From assembly GCA_009846005.1 (NCBI GenBank), contig VXYL01000047.1, positions 1 through 52,770 on the forward strand: a DNA stretch of 52,770 nt, written 5' to 3'. The position numbers were made by a program, and so were the translations under genes. Of this stretch, positions 41,320 to 49,782 are shown piece after piece (positions within the stretch are counted from its first letter, which is position 1; every line of letters starts with the position of its first letter). The DNA is from Gammaproteobacteria bacterium (GTDB taxonomy: Bacteria > Pseudomonadota > Gammaproteobacteria > Pseudomonadales > Azotimanducaceae). The notes beneath the pieces are model-generated. The model did no database searches, was not told where the DNA came from, and saw only the letters and a list, made by a program, of their open reading frames with translations.

Positions 41320-42879
41320 ATGGAGAGTGGAATGCATCGAAGCGTAGTGTCAGCTAGGGCGACGGGTCTTGTGGCGATGACAGTCCTAATGCTGACGGCC
41401 GGCGCGTTTGCCGATACCCGGCCCAACGTCATCCTGCTCATGGCCGATGACATGGGGTGGGCGCAGACGGGCTACTACGGTCATCCCGTCATGAAGACCC
41501 CCAACCTCGACGATATGGCGCGTAGCGGTCTGCGGATGGACCGATTCTATGCCGGCGCACCGAGTTGCACGCCGACCCGGGCATCGGTAATGACAGGTCG
41601 CACCAACGACCGAACCGGAGCGTTCCGCGTCGGGCACGCCATCAACAAGCAGGAGAAAGTGCTCTCCACCGCCTTCAGGGAAGCCGGCTACTCAACGGCC
41701 CACTTCGGCAAGTGGCACCTGAACCAGGCGGCAGTCAAAGGCCATCCGCTGCCCGCCGACGACCCCCATGGTCCAGGTGAGTTGGGGTTTGACTACTGGC
41801 TGAGTACGACGAGCGGGTTTGATCGATTCAGCCTCGAAGGTGGCGGATTCGAACTGAGCCGCAATGGCACTGTCGAACGGTTTCAAGGGGACGGCTCGGA
41901 AGTCATCGTTGACGAGGCGTTGAAGTACATCACAACGCAGGTCGCCGAGGAAAAACCGGTTTTCGTCGTCATCTGGTATTCGGCGCCCCACGGTCCGTGG
42001 GAAGCCTCCGAGGAGGATATCGAGCCTTTCCTGGGGGTGATCGATCGAGTCTCGGCGCATATGCATGGCGAAATCGTGGCTATCGACCGGTCCATCGGTC
42101 ACCTGAGGCGCCGACTCAAGGATCTTGGCATAGCCGAGAATACGCTCGTCTGGTTTACCAGCGACAACGGGGGCACGCCCAACATCGATTATCCGTCGGA
42201 CTGTGGTGCCGAGTTGGATCCCGACCTGACCAGCGACGAAGCCAGGGCGTTCGGCTGCTATAGGGGAGGCCGCCCCGACAGCACCGGTCATCTTCGCGGA
42301 TTCAAGAAGGACTTCTACGAAGGCGGACTGCGCGTACCGACCGTCGTCGAATGGCCCGCCGGCATCGAGCCACGGGTGTCGAACTTCCCCGCGGGGACCG
42401 TGGACATGTTTCCGACGCTCATCGACGTGGCGGGCCTCAGTCCGGATTCCATCAACAGGGTGCACGATGGCATTTCGCTCGCTGGCGTCTTCAAGTCGGA
42501 ACCGGCACGACGCGATCAGCCGCTGGGATTCAGAGCAAGCGACGGGAGGATGTGGCTCGACAACGACTGGAAGCTCGTCCAGAACGTCACCCACAAAGCG
42601 GGTGGAGAGTCCATCCAGGAGGCCTTTGAGCTCTACAACGTCATCGGCGATCCGAAGGAAGAGCAGAACCTGATCGAGCTGTATCCCGAAATCGCCGAGC
42701 GCATGCACCGTGAACTGGCGGCTTGGAGCGTCTCGGTGAGTCGCAGTGCGTGGGGCGCCGACTATCCCGAAGGAAAGGTTCTTCCGACCGGACGCGAGGG
42801 CGATCCCGTCATTGACGAGCGCAGGATTACCCGAATGAAGGAATGGGCCGAGGAAGTCAAAGCCGCGAAGCTTCGCTGA
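41320..42879 (+). CDS. Secreted arylsulfatase
   Basis: 519 residues from ATG 41320; a second ATG at 41332 is possible. Signal peptide LVAMTVLMLTAGAFADT, so periplasmic or exported. Sulfatase motifs: metal Asp pair in LLMADDMGW, active-site PSCTPTRASVMTGR (Cys83, to be oxidised to formylglycine; Thr replaces the usual Ser of CxPSR), FGKWHL, and WFTSDNGGTP. C-terminal LYNVIGDPKEEQNLIELYPE is usual in family S1 sulfatases. It should hydrolyse sulfate esters, perhaps of sulfated glycans or small molecules. Needs a formylglycine-generating enzyme or anSME not seen here. Next to the second ABC pair and immediately before a PhyH gene (GTG 42880 follows the stop without gap), so part of the same operon-like run. 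Confidence 0.92.
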   Translation: MESGMHRSVVSARATGLVAMTVLMLTAGAFADTRPNVILLMADDMGWAQTGYYGHPVMKTPNLDDMARSGLRMDRFYAGAPSCTPTRASVMTGRTNDRTGAFRVGHAINKQEKVLSTAFREAGYSTAHFGKWHLNQAAVKGHPLPADDPHGPGELGFDYWLSTTSGFDRFSLEGGGFELSRNGTVERFQGDGSEVIVDEALKYITTQVAEEKPVFVVIWYSAPHGPWEASEEDIEPFLGVIDRVSAHMHGEIVAIDRSIGHLRRRLKDLGIAENTLVWFTSDNGGTPNIDYPSDCGAELDPDLTSDEARAFGCYRGGRPDSTGHLRGFKKDFYEGGLRVPTVVEWPAGIEPRVSNFPAGTVDMFPTLIDVAGLSPDSINRVHDGISLAGVFKSEPARRDQPLGFRASDGRMWLDNDWKLVQNVTHKAGGESIQEAFELYNVIGDPKEEQNLIELYPEIAERMHRELAAWSVSVSRSAWGADYPEGKVLPTGREGDPVIDERRITRMKEWAEEVKAAKLR

Positions 42880-43788
42880 GTGACGTCCGTGGATATCGAA
42901 ACGCTGCGCCGGGATTTGGAGGCCAACAACGGCATGCCGGGTCTCGAGATCCTGGGACCCGAGGAAGTCGATGCGGCGGTCCGCATCTTCTACCGGGACG
43001 GCTTCGTTGTTGTCCGGGACGTGCTGACCGAGGACCAGGTCAAGTTCCTGCGCCAAGGGTGCGAACGCGAAGCGGCCGAGGTCGTCGCGATGGATCCGAA
43101 CCGCGACGGCAATCGTCACCGCAACCGCTATTCCTGGGGCGGTGCGAGCCTCACGAATTCCGTCCTGCACCGCGAGGAGTGGGTCATGTTGGTGGACCTG
43201 CCGACGCTCAACCCCATCGTCACCGCGATCTTCGGTTCCTCGGACTACCACGTGCGGCGAGCCGCCGGCGACTTCTGCCTGCCCGGTGCGATGTATCAGC
43301 GCCTGCACGCGGACATCGGCGACCGCGTCGGCGGGTTCATGGACCCACGCGGCGTCCTCTCGATCCGGGATCTACCGTGTCCCGTGGTCTGCTGCAACTT
43401 CCTCGCCCAGGATTTCACGAAGACGAACGGCCCGACCCGACAGATACCCGGCACGCAGAACTCCCGCGAGAAGATCCCCGAGCTTGACGCTGAGCCGCTG
43501 TGGATGAAGTACTCGACCGTCTGTCCGGCGCCAGCCGGATCCGTGCTGATCCGGGACATCCGCGCCTGGCACGGCGGTACGCCGAATCTGTCGAACGAGA
43601 TGCGGGCGATTCCTAACGCCGTCTTCCTGGCACCCTGGTTCCACGAACGCCAGCTACCGGCGATGCCGCGGGAAATGTTCGACCTGCTGTCCGAACACGG
43701 GCGGCGGGTCTGCGAGTCGGTGGTCGCTGACGAACCGCTTGAGATCGGGTACACGTTCGACCCGGCCGGCAAGAAGAAATTCGCGTAA
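42880..43788 (+). CDS. PhyH-type Fe(II)/2-oxoglutarate dioxygenase
   Basis: 302 residues from GTG 42880, directly after the sulfatase TGA; an in-frame GTG at 42889 is the alternative. Family pattern: AAVRIFYRDGFVVVRDVLTE, metal-binding HxD in QRLHADIGD, GTQNSREKIPELDAEPLWM, PAGSVLIRDIRAWHGGTPN with the distal His, and an Arg-containing strand NEMRAIPNAVFLAPWF. Larger than the two other PhyH proteins in the window and not their close paralogue. Substrate unknown. Its stop TAA (43786-43788) is the first part of a GTAA-type repeat terminus. Pairing with a sulfatase suggests oxidative and desulfating steps on one compound; this is inference. Confidence 0.9.
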   Translation: MTSVDIETLRRDLEANNGMPGLEILGPEEVDAAVRIFYRDGFVVVRDVLTEDQVKFLRQGCEREAAEVVAMDPNRDGNRHRNRYSWGGASLTNSVLHREEWVMLVDLPTLNPIVTAIFGSSDYHVRRAAGDFCLPGAMYQRLHADIGDRVGGFMDPRGVLSIRDLPCPVVCCNFLAQDFTKTNGPTRQIPGTQNSREKIPELDAEPLWMKYSTVCPAPAGSVLIRDIRAWHGGTPNLSNEMRAIPNAVFLAPWFHERQLPAMPREMFDLLSEHGRRVCESVVADEPLEIGYTFDPAGKKKFA

Positions 43789-43857
43789 CGGCCGACCCTT
43801 TGCGGTCGGCTGCCCCTGCAACGCTGATCCGTTGGGGCGGGACGAACCCTTCCCCAC
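43785..43857. repeat. GTAGGGG-family repeat, divergent copy supplying a stop codon
   Basis: GTAACGGCCGACCCTTTGCGGTCGG (hairpin CCGACC...GGTCGG) to GGGACGAACCCTTCCCCAC. The 5' GTAA contributes the TAA stop of the PhyH gene. The most divergent of the recognised copies. Confidence 0.65.
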
Positions 43858-44043
43858 GACTCGTGCCGGCCGCCCATTTCGTGTTCTCTAGGCAACGTGA
43901 GTGTGCCAGGGCACGAAACTCTGCCTTGTACATGGATTAGTTACATAAAGGCAGCTCTAGTGCACAAAAAGTCCACAGTTGTCCGGTACGGTTCGTTTGG
44001 TTGTGGGTCTCCATTGGTACCGGCACTAAGGGGTTTGGGAGTA

Positions 44044-44256
44044 ATGAGGTCGAGAATCGTGCGGAAACGGTTGCTGCCGATCATGTTGGGTACAGTAATG
44101 GTTGGGTTGGCGTACGCAACGTACGGGTATGCGCCCGCAGACTCGATGAAGGACTGCGTTTGCAAGCGGTACGAGTACCCTCCAGGGTCGAAGATCAAAC
44201 AATGCGTTCTGTGGGCGTGCAAGATCCCGGTAAGAGTTCCGATCCCGGGGCCGTAG
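44044..44256 (+). CDS. Small secreted cysteine-rich peptide
   Basis: 70 residues from ATG 44044, with AAGGGG ten bases and GGAG two bases upstream; the frame is open from 43897 but that part is unlikely coding. A basic n-region and hydrophobic core (RKRLLPIMLGTVMVGLAYAT) suggest a signal peptide cleaved near YGYA-PADS. The predicted 40-residue mature peptide has four cysteines arranged CxC-x13-CxxxxC, several Lys/Arg and a proline-rich tail (IPVRVPIPGP). It matches no peptide family I know. Directly downstream lie a secreted TPR protein, a duplicated FtsX-type permease, an ATPase and a membrane-fusion protein, so it could be the export substrate, a bacteriocin-like or signalling peptide, or a small envelope protein. 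Coding status rests on signal peptide, ribosome site and context. Confidence 0.55.
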   Translation: MRSRIVRKRLLPIMLGTVMVGLAYATYGYAPADSMKDCVCKRYEYPPGSKIKQCVLWACKIPVRVPIPGP

Positions 44257-44331
44257 TTGATTTCGGTTGGCGCGGGCAGTTCTGCGGTGGCCGGGTGACC
44301 TCGTCGCTTTGGTGACGGTGTAGTACCTGCG

Positions 44332-45069
44332 ATGTGGCACGCTGCGAGGGCAGTGGCCGTCCTCTTCGCTGTTGGCCCTGCGATGTCGATTGGCTCAGAG
44401 TACGATGTCATTCATCTCGATCACGTCGGGATGGTGTACTACCGCCAAGGGACGGCGGTCGTCGAGAGCATCGAATCGGGCGACATCGCCTCCGCGGAGG
44501 GGGGGATTCGCGCCTTGGAGGCGTTGGAGCCCCCAACAGCGGCTGTCGTTGCCTACGTGCAGAACTCGATTGGCGTTGCGTATGTGGGTTCGCGTCGCTT
44601 CGAGGCTGCGATCGAACACCACGAGGAGGCACTCCGTGTCGACGACGGCACCATGCCGGGACTGTGGGAGTCGTCCCACGGGTCGCTCGTCTATTCCCAT
44701 GTCGCGCTGGGGCACTACGAAACGGCGGAGCGGCTTCTTGCATCGCGCGGGACACAATGGGCATGGCTGCTCACGTCGTTGGCCTCCCTTTACGCGGATC
44801 GCGGGCGAATCGAGTGCGCACTCGTGTTGGGGGAAAGGGCGCTCGAACTCGGTCGTGCCGGTGCCGCCGTGAACCCTTACGAGCCCATGACGGTAGAGGT
44901 TGACCGGGACGCGGTGCTTCGGCGATGGTCGGAACGCGTCGACGGGATGCGGCACGCGAGCACCGGGGCCCCGGCGTCTGGGACAGATCCCGGCGAGGCG
45001 TCAGCGATTCCCTGTGTGGGTGCCGATGTTGAACACCTCGTGGTACCGAGTCCCGAGCCTGAACCTTGA
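44332..45069 (+). CDS. Secreted TPR-like protein
   Basis: 245 residues from ATG 44332. Probable signal peptide AARAVAVLFAVGPAMSIGS. The core has TPR-type helical pairs: SIGVAYVGSRRFEAAIEHHE, SLVYSHVALGHYETAERLLA, SLASLYADRGRIECALVLGE, then a low-complexity acidic C-terminus (GVLGADVEHL-like end rich in Pro and Glu). TPR proteins hold complexes together; with a signal peptide it would do so in the periplasm. It overlaps the permease start by four bases (TTGA), so both are made together. Its neighbours suggest a partner of the exporter or of the small cysteine-rich peptide. Codon use and GC content appear slightly lower than in the receptor genes. Confidence 0.7.
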   Translation: MWHAARAVAVLFAVGPAMSIGSEYDVIHLDHVGMVYYRQGTAVVESIESGDIASAEGGIRALEALEPPTAAVVAYVQNSIGVAYVGSRRFEAAIEHHEEALRVDDGTMPGLWESSHGSLVYSHVALGHYETAERLLASRGTQWAWLLTSLASLYADRGRIECALVLGERALELGRAGAAVNPYEPMTVEVDRDAVLRRWSERVDGMRHASTGAPASGTDPGEASAIPCVGADVEHLVVPSPEPEP

Positions 45070-47456
45070 CGCGTTTGTGGTCTGTTCGGGGAGTGCCCGC
45101 TCTTTTCGGCTCTGCAACGGCCCGTTGGAGTGTCCGCCGACCCCCTCCAACTACACCGCGCGTGGCCTGGTTGGTAGCTGGACTCGGGTTGTCTCTTGGC
45201 TTCATCGGCGTCGTGTTGGCGATCGCGTACGAAAGCGCTGTTTCTTTCCCCGGCGGCGTACGCGCCAACGACTATGTCACGGTCGGGCGCCGCGAGGCCG
45301 AGTCGGGGCTTTTCGCAGGCGTGACATCGGCAGATTTCCGCGTGATCGCGAACTCTTCGCCGGAAGTTCGATGGTCGTACGGCAGCATCTATCTGGAGGA
45401 GGGTCAGGTGGTCGACGCGCGTGGCGTCGCGCGTACCGTCCAAGGGCGGCGCGTGTCGTCCAACTTCCTACGGCTTCTAGGTGTTCGCAGCGTGCTTGGA
45501 CGGGTCGACGGCGATGGGCGCACGGAAGTCGCGGTCATTAGCGCTAAAACGTGGAACGAGGTGTTCGCGGCCGACCCCGCCGCAGCAGAGCGGGCCGCGA
45601 TTGTCGGTGACGGTGTGCCCGTGCCCATCGTGGGAGTCGCTGAACGGGATTTCGCGGGCGTGTTCAAGCCTCCAACGGACTTCTGGATTCTCGAGACCGA
45701 GGGCGCCGCGCATGCTGGAGGGGCGGTGATCGTCCGTTCGGGCCTGTTCATGTTCGGTGTATTAAAAGCGGCAGTGCCCCACGAAACGTTGCGCTCTCTG
45801 TTGGCCGAACACCGATTCTCGTCTGTGGAGCGGCGCAATGACCGGGTGGAAGTCGTGCGCGGATTGGAACTGCGCCCGGACACTAGGCGCGAGATGCAGC
45901 AACGCATGGTTTGGCTGACGATGTTCGTCGCGCTCCTGCTGGCACTTGCCTTCGTGGGCTTCGTCGATTTCCTTGCGGCGGATCACGCGGTGCGGGAAGC
46001 CGGGCAAGCCGTCAGACTGGCTCTCGGGGCGACACCGGGCGACGTAGTCCGCGAGAGCGTCGCAAGTCACGCAAAGCTTGGGTTGTGGATCGGCGGTGTT
46101 GGTCTCGGGGCGTTCCTGTACGTAGGGGACGTTTTGATCGGTATGGAACCATTCGCCTCTGCTATCGGCGAAATCGGCCTTGCCTCCTACGCGATTGGTT
46201 TCGGTGCAAGCGTTTTCCTTTTGGCTGTAGCGTTTCTGTGGTCGTGTTGGTTGGTCGCTCGAGTTGCGTCACGCAGAAACCTGTTTCACACCGGAAGTAC
46301 CCGTCCCGCTCGCCGGCCACGGCTCTCGTGGGTAGCGCTGCTGCTCATCGCAGCATCGAGCCTGTTGCTCTGCCTGTCGGTAGGATGGCGCTACGTCGCC
46401 AACGCCATCTGGGCCGCCCCACTGGGTTTCGCACACCACCAGGTGGAGATGGTCGGGGTTCTGTATCCCATGGGGCCAACGCCTGAGGCGACGCGAAGAA
46501 TTAGCGATGTGTTGGCGAAGGACGCCGCGGTGGCTGCGGCGGGACGCGGCGGGATGTTGCCGTTGCTGGCGGAGAGCATTCAACCGCAGAACCGCGTCAA
46601 GGTGGCAGGGCGGCCCCGCTTGGCCGACACGGTTCTCTACCGTAACCCTGTCGACGCCGCCGTCTTTGATGTGCTCGCCATGGACCTGCTAGCGGGCTCG
46701 TTTCTGGTCGCAGGACAGCGTGGACAGGCGGTACTGTCGCGGACCGCTGCGCTCCTCTTCAGCTCGAACATCGACGATGTGTTGGGGATCGCCATCGAAC
46801 TGTATCCGGAGAACTCGCCCGGACTCGGCGACGTGCTCACGGTGGTCGGGGTGGTCGGCGACATCCCGTACGACGTGTTGGAGGCACCGCAGCGGCCAGT
46901 GGTCTACACCCGGCTAGCGGAGGCGGATAGCAGCGGGCGATTCCAGGACTTCTGGTTGGTCCGCGCCGACAGTGGCGCCGACGTTGTCGGCCTCCTGCAG
47001 CGGCTTGGCGGTGGCATCGAGGATGCCTACCTCATCGGAACACCGGCAGGGATTCTAAGCGAACGGTTCGAGGAACGCAGCTTGGACCTGGTATTGGGGA
47101 TGGCCGGGGCGTTCGCCTTTGTCCTCGCCCTCGGGGCCGTCGCGAACGCGCTCGTTCGGGCGGTTGCCAACGACGCCAGACAAATCGGGATTCGCTACGC
47201 GCTGGGTGCCACGGAAATTGGGGAAGCGCGTCGGGTCGCTGCCGATGCGCTCACGGATCTCCTCATCGCGGGTGTGGTTGTCTGCGGCGCAATGCTGGCA
47301 TGCCGGTTCGTCGCGCCGGGGGTGCTAGCCGTCGTTACACTTCCTTTGGTTCTCGGGGTCCTTGCCATTGTTGCCTGCGTGTGCGGGCTTGGGAGCTACT
47401 TGAGCGTGCGGGGTGTGTCGCGCAAAGTGTCCGTAACAGAGATGGTCAGTCGGTAG
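45066..47456 (+). CDS. Duplicated FtsX/MacB-type permease (ADOP-like)
   Basis: 796 residues from TTG 45066, overlapping the TPR stop; later starts are possible. Layout: a membrane helix (AWLVAGLGLSLGFIGVVLAI), a large periplasmic MacB-type core domain (about 60-270), three helices (from MVWLTMFVALLLALAFVGFV), a second helix-plus-periplasmic module starting at LSWVALLLIAASSLLLCLSV (about 420-680), and three terminal helices (LVLGMAGAFAFVLALGAVAN onwards). Two copies of core plus FtsX module in one chain is the plan of the ADOP permeases I know from Acidobacteria. Each FtsX half keeps an RxALGAT motif (VRLALGATPGDV, IRYALGATEIGE). It should act with the downstream ATPase and adaptor in mechanotransmission-type export of a peptide or lipoprotein, rather than as an orphan. 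Confidence 0.85.
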   Translation: MTRLWSVRGVPALFGSATARWSVRRPPPTTPRVAWLVAGLGLSLGFIGVVLAIAYESAVSFPGGVRANDYVTVGRREAESGLFAGVTSADFRVIANSSPEVRWSYGSIYLEEGQVVDARGVARTVQGRRVSSNFLRLLGVRSVLGRVDGDGRTEVAVISAKTWNEVFAADPAAAERAAIVGDGVPVPIVGVAERDFAGVFKPPTDFWILETEGAAHAGGAVIVRSGLFMFGVLKAAVPHETLRSLLAEHRFSSVERRNDRVEVVRGLELRPDTRREMQQRMVWLTMFVALLLALAFVGFVDFLAADHAVREAGQAVRLALGATPGDVVRESVASHAKLGLWIGGVGLGAFLYVGDVLIGMEPFASAIGEIGLASYAIGFGASVFLLAVAFLWSCWLVARVASRRNLFHTGSTRPARRPRLSWVALLLIAASSLLLCLSVGWRYVANAIWAAPLGFAHHQVEMVGVLYPMGPTPEATRRISDVLAKDAAVAAAGRGGMLPLLAESIQPQNRVKVAGRPRLADTVLYRNPVDAAVFDVLAMDLLAGSFLVAGQRGQAVLSRTAALLFSSNIDDVLGIAIELYPENSPGLGDVLTVVGVVGDIPYDVLEAPQRPVVYTRLAEADSSGRFQDFWLVRADSGADVVGLLQRLGGGIEDAYLIGTPAGILSERFEERSLDLVLGMAGAFAFVLALGAVANALVRAVANDARQIGIRYALGATEIGEARRVAADALTDLLIAGVVVCGAMLACRFVAPGVLAVVTLPLVLGVLAIVACVCGLGSYLSVRGVSRKVSVTEMVSR

Positions 47457-47468
47457 GCGGATGGCACG

Positions 47469-48167
47469 GTGACCGCGAGAACGATTGACATGGTCGTGCG
47501 CCTTGAGGAGTTGGGGAAGGTGTTCGTAACCGAGAGAGTGGAAACCCACGCGCTTGCTGAGGTGACGCTCGACATCGCGCGGGGCGAATACCTGCTGGTG
47601 CGCGGCCCGTCGGGTTGCGGGAAGACAACCCTTCTTTCCATTCTGGGGCTGCTCGATACGCCGTCGAGCGGCTACTACGGGTTGCTCGGCGTAGATACCA
47701 GCGAACTGGGGCTTGCGGCGCGCGCCAGGCTTCGCAATAGAGAGCTCGGCTTCATCTTCCAGACGTTCAATATGATCCCGGACCTCACCATCCTGGAGAA
47801 TGTAGAACTACCGCTGCACTATCGGAGAGGCACGGCAAGACCAAGCGCCGATGAAATGAGGGGCAGGGCGGAGGCGCGGCTAGAGCAGGTCGGAATCGCG
47901 CATCGGGCCGATCACTATCCGGCCCAGCTCTCTGGCGGACAGCAACAGCGCGCGGCTGTCGCCCGCGCGCTGATCGGCGAGCCGTCGCTGCTCCTCGCCG
48001 ACGAACCGACCGGCAACCTGGACGAAGGCTCGGAGCACATCGTGATGGAACTCCTTGCGGACTGTCACGCCCAAGGCAATACGGTCTGCGTCGTATCGCA
48101 CAATCCGAAGTACATCGAAGCTGCCGACCGTGTCGTGACGTTGGCGGAGGGACGACTGGAAGCCTGA
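47469..48167 (+). CDS. MacB/LolD-type ABC ATPase
   Basis: 232 residues from GTG 47469; ATG 47490 would give a shorter N-terminus and is also plausible. Complete ATPase: Walker [11 protein letters not shown]-loop [13 protein letters not shown], canonical signature [15 protein letters not shown], Walker [13 protein letters not shown], and H-loop [15 protein letters not shown]. The FQTFN Q-loop and TGNLD sequence put it in the LolD/MacB/FtsE group, which drives type VII ABC export or envelope remodelling. It lies 12 bases after the permease and before the HlyD-type gene, giving a complete tripartite-style inner-membrane complex; no TolC homologue is in the window. Confidence 0.95.
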   Translation: MTARTIDMVVRLEELGKVFVTERVETHALAEVTLDIARGEYLLVRGPSGCGKTTLLSILGLLDTPSSGYYGLLGVDTSELGLAARARLRNRELGFIFQTFNMIPDLTILENVELPLHYRRGTARPSADEMRGRAEARLEQVGIAHRADHYPAQLSGGQQQRAAVARALIGEPSLLLADEPTGNLDEGSEHIVMELLADCHAQGNTVCVVSHNPKYIEAADRVVTLAEGRLEA

Positions 48168-48321
48168 CGCGGGCGTGGGGACGCGAACTGCATTTGATTG
48201 CCTGACGCTGTGGGATGATCAACGGAGCACGACCTCGGCAACCCGATGCCGTTACCCCACTGAAGAACCCGCGGCCCCGGCAGTCGAAACGGGAACTAGC
48301 GTCCACGACTAGGGTCGAGTG

Positions 48322-49602
48322 ATGGAGGCACGATCAATGGATATGCCGCCCATGGATAGGCCACGCAAGGCGGCGTCGCGCTGGTCGGTCCGGCGCGTGG
48401 CGTGGGTCTCGACAGCGGCCTTGGCGATCATTGCAGCTATTGGCGCGGACCGGTTTTGGCTGCGTGCCCAGGAGGGCGTCGACCTCGCCGATTTCGTGAC
48501 TGCGGATGTCCGGCGTGGCACCTTGCTTGTCGAAGTGCAAGGCGCAGGAGTATTGGAACCGGTTTCCGAACGATGGTTGACTGCGGTTGTCCCGGGGACA
48601 GTGGAAGAGGTGCTCGCGCGACCGGGTGCCAAGCTTGGCGCGGGCGACCCCATCGTCAGATTCGCGAATCCAACGGTCCGTCGTGAGCTGGTCCAGGCGC
48701 GACTCGTGTTGGCCGAACTGGAAGCAGATGACCGCCGTCACGCCGCCGAGGTCACGGATCGTCGTCTTGCAGCGGAGGCCAGGCTGCTTGACGCGAATGC
48801 CCAACGGCACGAACAGGAACTCCGCCTCGACGCGCAGGCGCAGCTTCGCGAACAGAATGCCATCTCGGAGATCGACTTCCGCAGCCAGCAGATCCGAACT
48901 GATCAGGCGAAGACTCACGCCGAGTTCGAAGCCAGGCGTTTCGAGGAAGTCAAGACGGCGTTGCAGGCGGAGCGTCAGGCGAGCGAGGCTCGCGTGCAGG
49001 CCCGGCAAGCGGTAGTCGAGGAGGCGGAAGGGGCGCTCGCATCCCTGGTCGTGGCGGCGCGCGTCCCCGGCACCGTTCGCGAGGTGTTTGTCAACCCTGG
49101 CGAGTTCGTGGTCGCTGGGGGGCAGGTGGCCCGAATGGTCGACACCTCCTCCCTCGTTGCCGTAGTACGCGTTCCCGAGTTTTATGCAAGCCGCGTAGCG
49201 GCGGGCCAAGACGCTACCGCCACTGTTCTGAACAGCGACATCCTCGGCACCGTGGGTCGTGTCGATCCGGCGGTGACCGAGGGTACCGTGGCCGTGGACA
49301 TCGTACTTGACGGTCCGTTGCCGACCGGCGCAAGACCGGACCTGTCGGTGCGCGCGACCATTACTGTCGCCGAACTGGATGATGTCCTCTACGTGCGGCG
49401 ACCGTTGCACGTTCGGGACAACTCGACCGCCGACGTATTCGTTCTCGACGAGGACGATCGTGTCGCGACCAGAACGACAGGGCGCTTCGGCATGGGCACG
49501 TTGAGAGACATCGAGGTCGCCGACGGGTTGCGGGAGGGCGACACGCTGCTGCTGGGCAACCAGACGCGGCTGGAGAGACTGGATGTGGTCGTCGTGCGTT
49601 GA
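48322..49602 (+). CDS. HlyD/MacA-type periplasmic adaptor
   Basis: About 426 residues from ATG 48322; the GTG at 48319 directly before it is possible. One N-terminal membrane helix (VAWVSTAALAIIAAIGADRF), a lipoyl-like half (VVPGTVEEVLARPGAKLGAG), a long alpha-helical hairpin (about 120-235, highly charged with ARLLDANAQRHEQELRLDAQ), the second lipoyl half (ARVPGTVREVFVNPGEFVVA) and a beta-barrel segment with a conserved VRRPLHVRDNS. This is the membrane-fusion protein plan, linking an inner-membrane ABC pump to an outer-membrane channel. Separated from the ATPase by about 150 bp without a visible terminator. It fits MacA-like partners of FtsX-type permeases. Substrate presumably peptide-like, by inference. 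Confidence 0.92.
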   Translation: MEARSMDMPPMDRPRKAASRWSVRRVAWVSTAALAIIAAIGADRFWLRAQEGVDLADFVTADVRRGTLLVEVQGAGVLEPVSERWLTAVVPGTVEEVLARPGAKLGAGDPIVRFANPTVRRELVQARLVLAELEADDRRHAAEVTDRRLAAEARLLDANAQRHEQELRLDAQAQLREQNAISEIDFRSQQIRTDQAKTHAEFEARRFEEVKTALQAERQASEARVQARQAVVEEAEGALASLVVAARVPGTVREVFVNPGEFVVAGGQVARMVDTSSLVAVVRVPEFYASRVAAGQDATATVLNSDILGTVGRVDPAVTEGTVAVDIVLDGPLPTGARPDLSVRATITVAELDDVLYVRRPLHVRDNSTADVFVLDEDDRVATRTTGRFGMGTLRDIEVADGLREGDTLLLGNQTRLERLDVVVVR

Positions 49603-49782
49603 CATAACCCGGTCCCCCGGAGAGTTTCTATTCGGAAATCGCGAAGCGCATGCCCAAACAACTGCACGCCTCTAGCATTCTGTGAGTCGTGGTGAGACGC
49701 TTCCGACGGAATCGTTCCACGGACTACACGACCTAGGAAATCGGCGTGGCGTCATCACTCGGTGGCTAGGGTGCTCCAGCGA

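Noticed and set aside
41692-43308. 538-residue minus-strand frame across the sulfatase and PhyH genes
   Set aside because: It spans two well-supported plus-strand genes and has shadow-type composition.
49605-49686. Possible sulfatase C-terminal scrap (YSEIAKRMPKQLHA) after the adaptor gene
   Set aside because: It resembles the tail of the arylsulfatase at 42685, but about 25 codons are too few to claim a relic.
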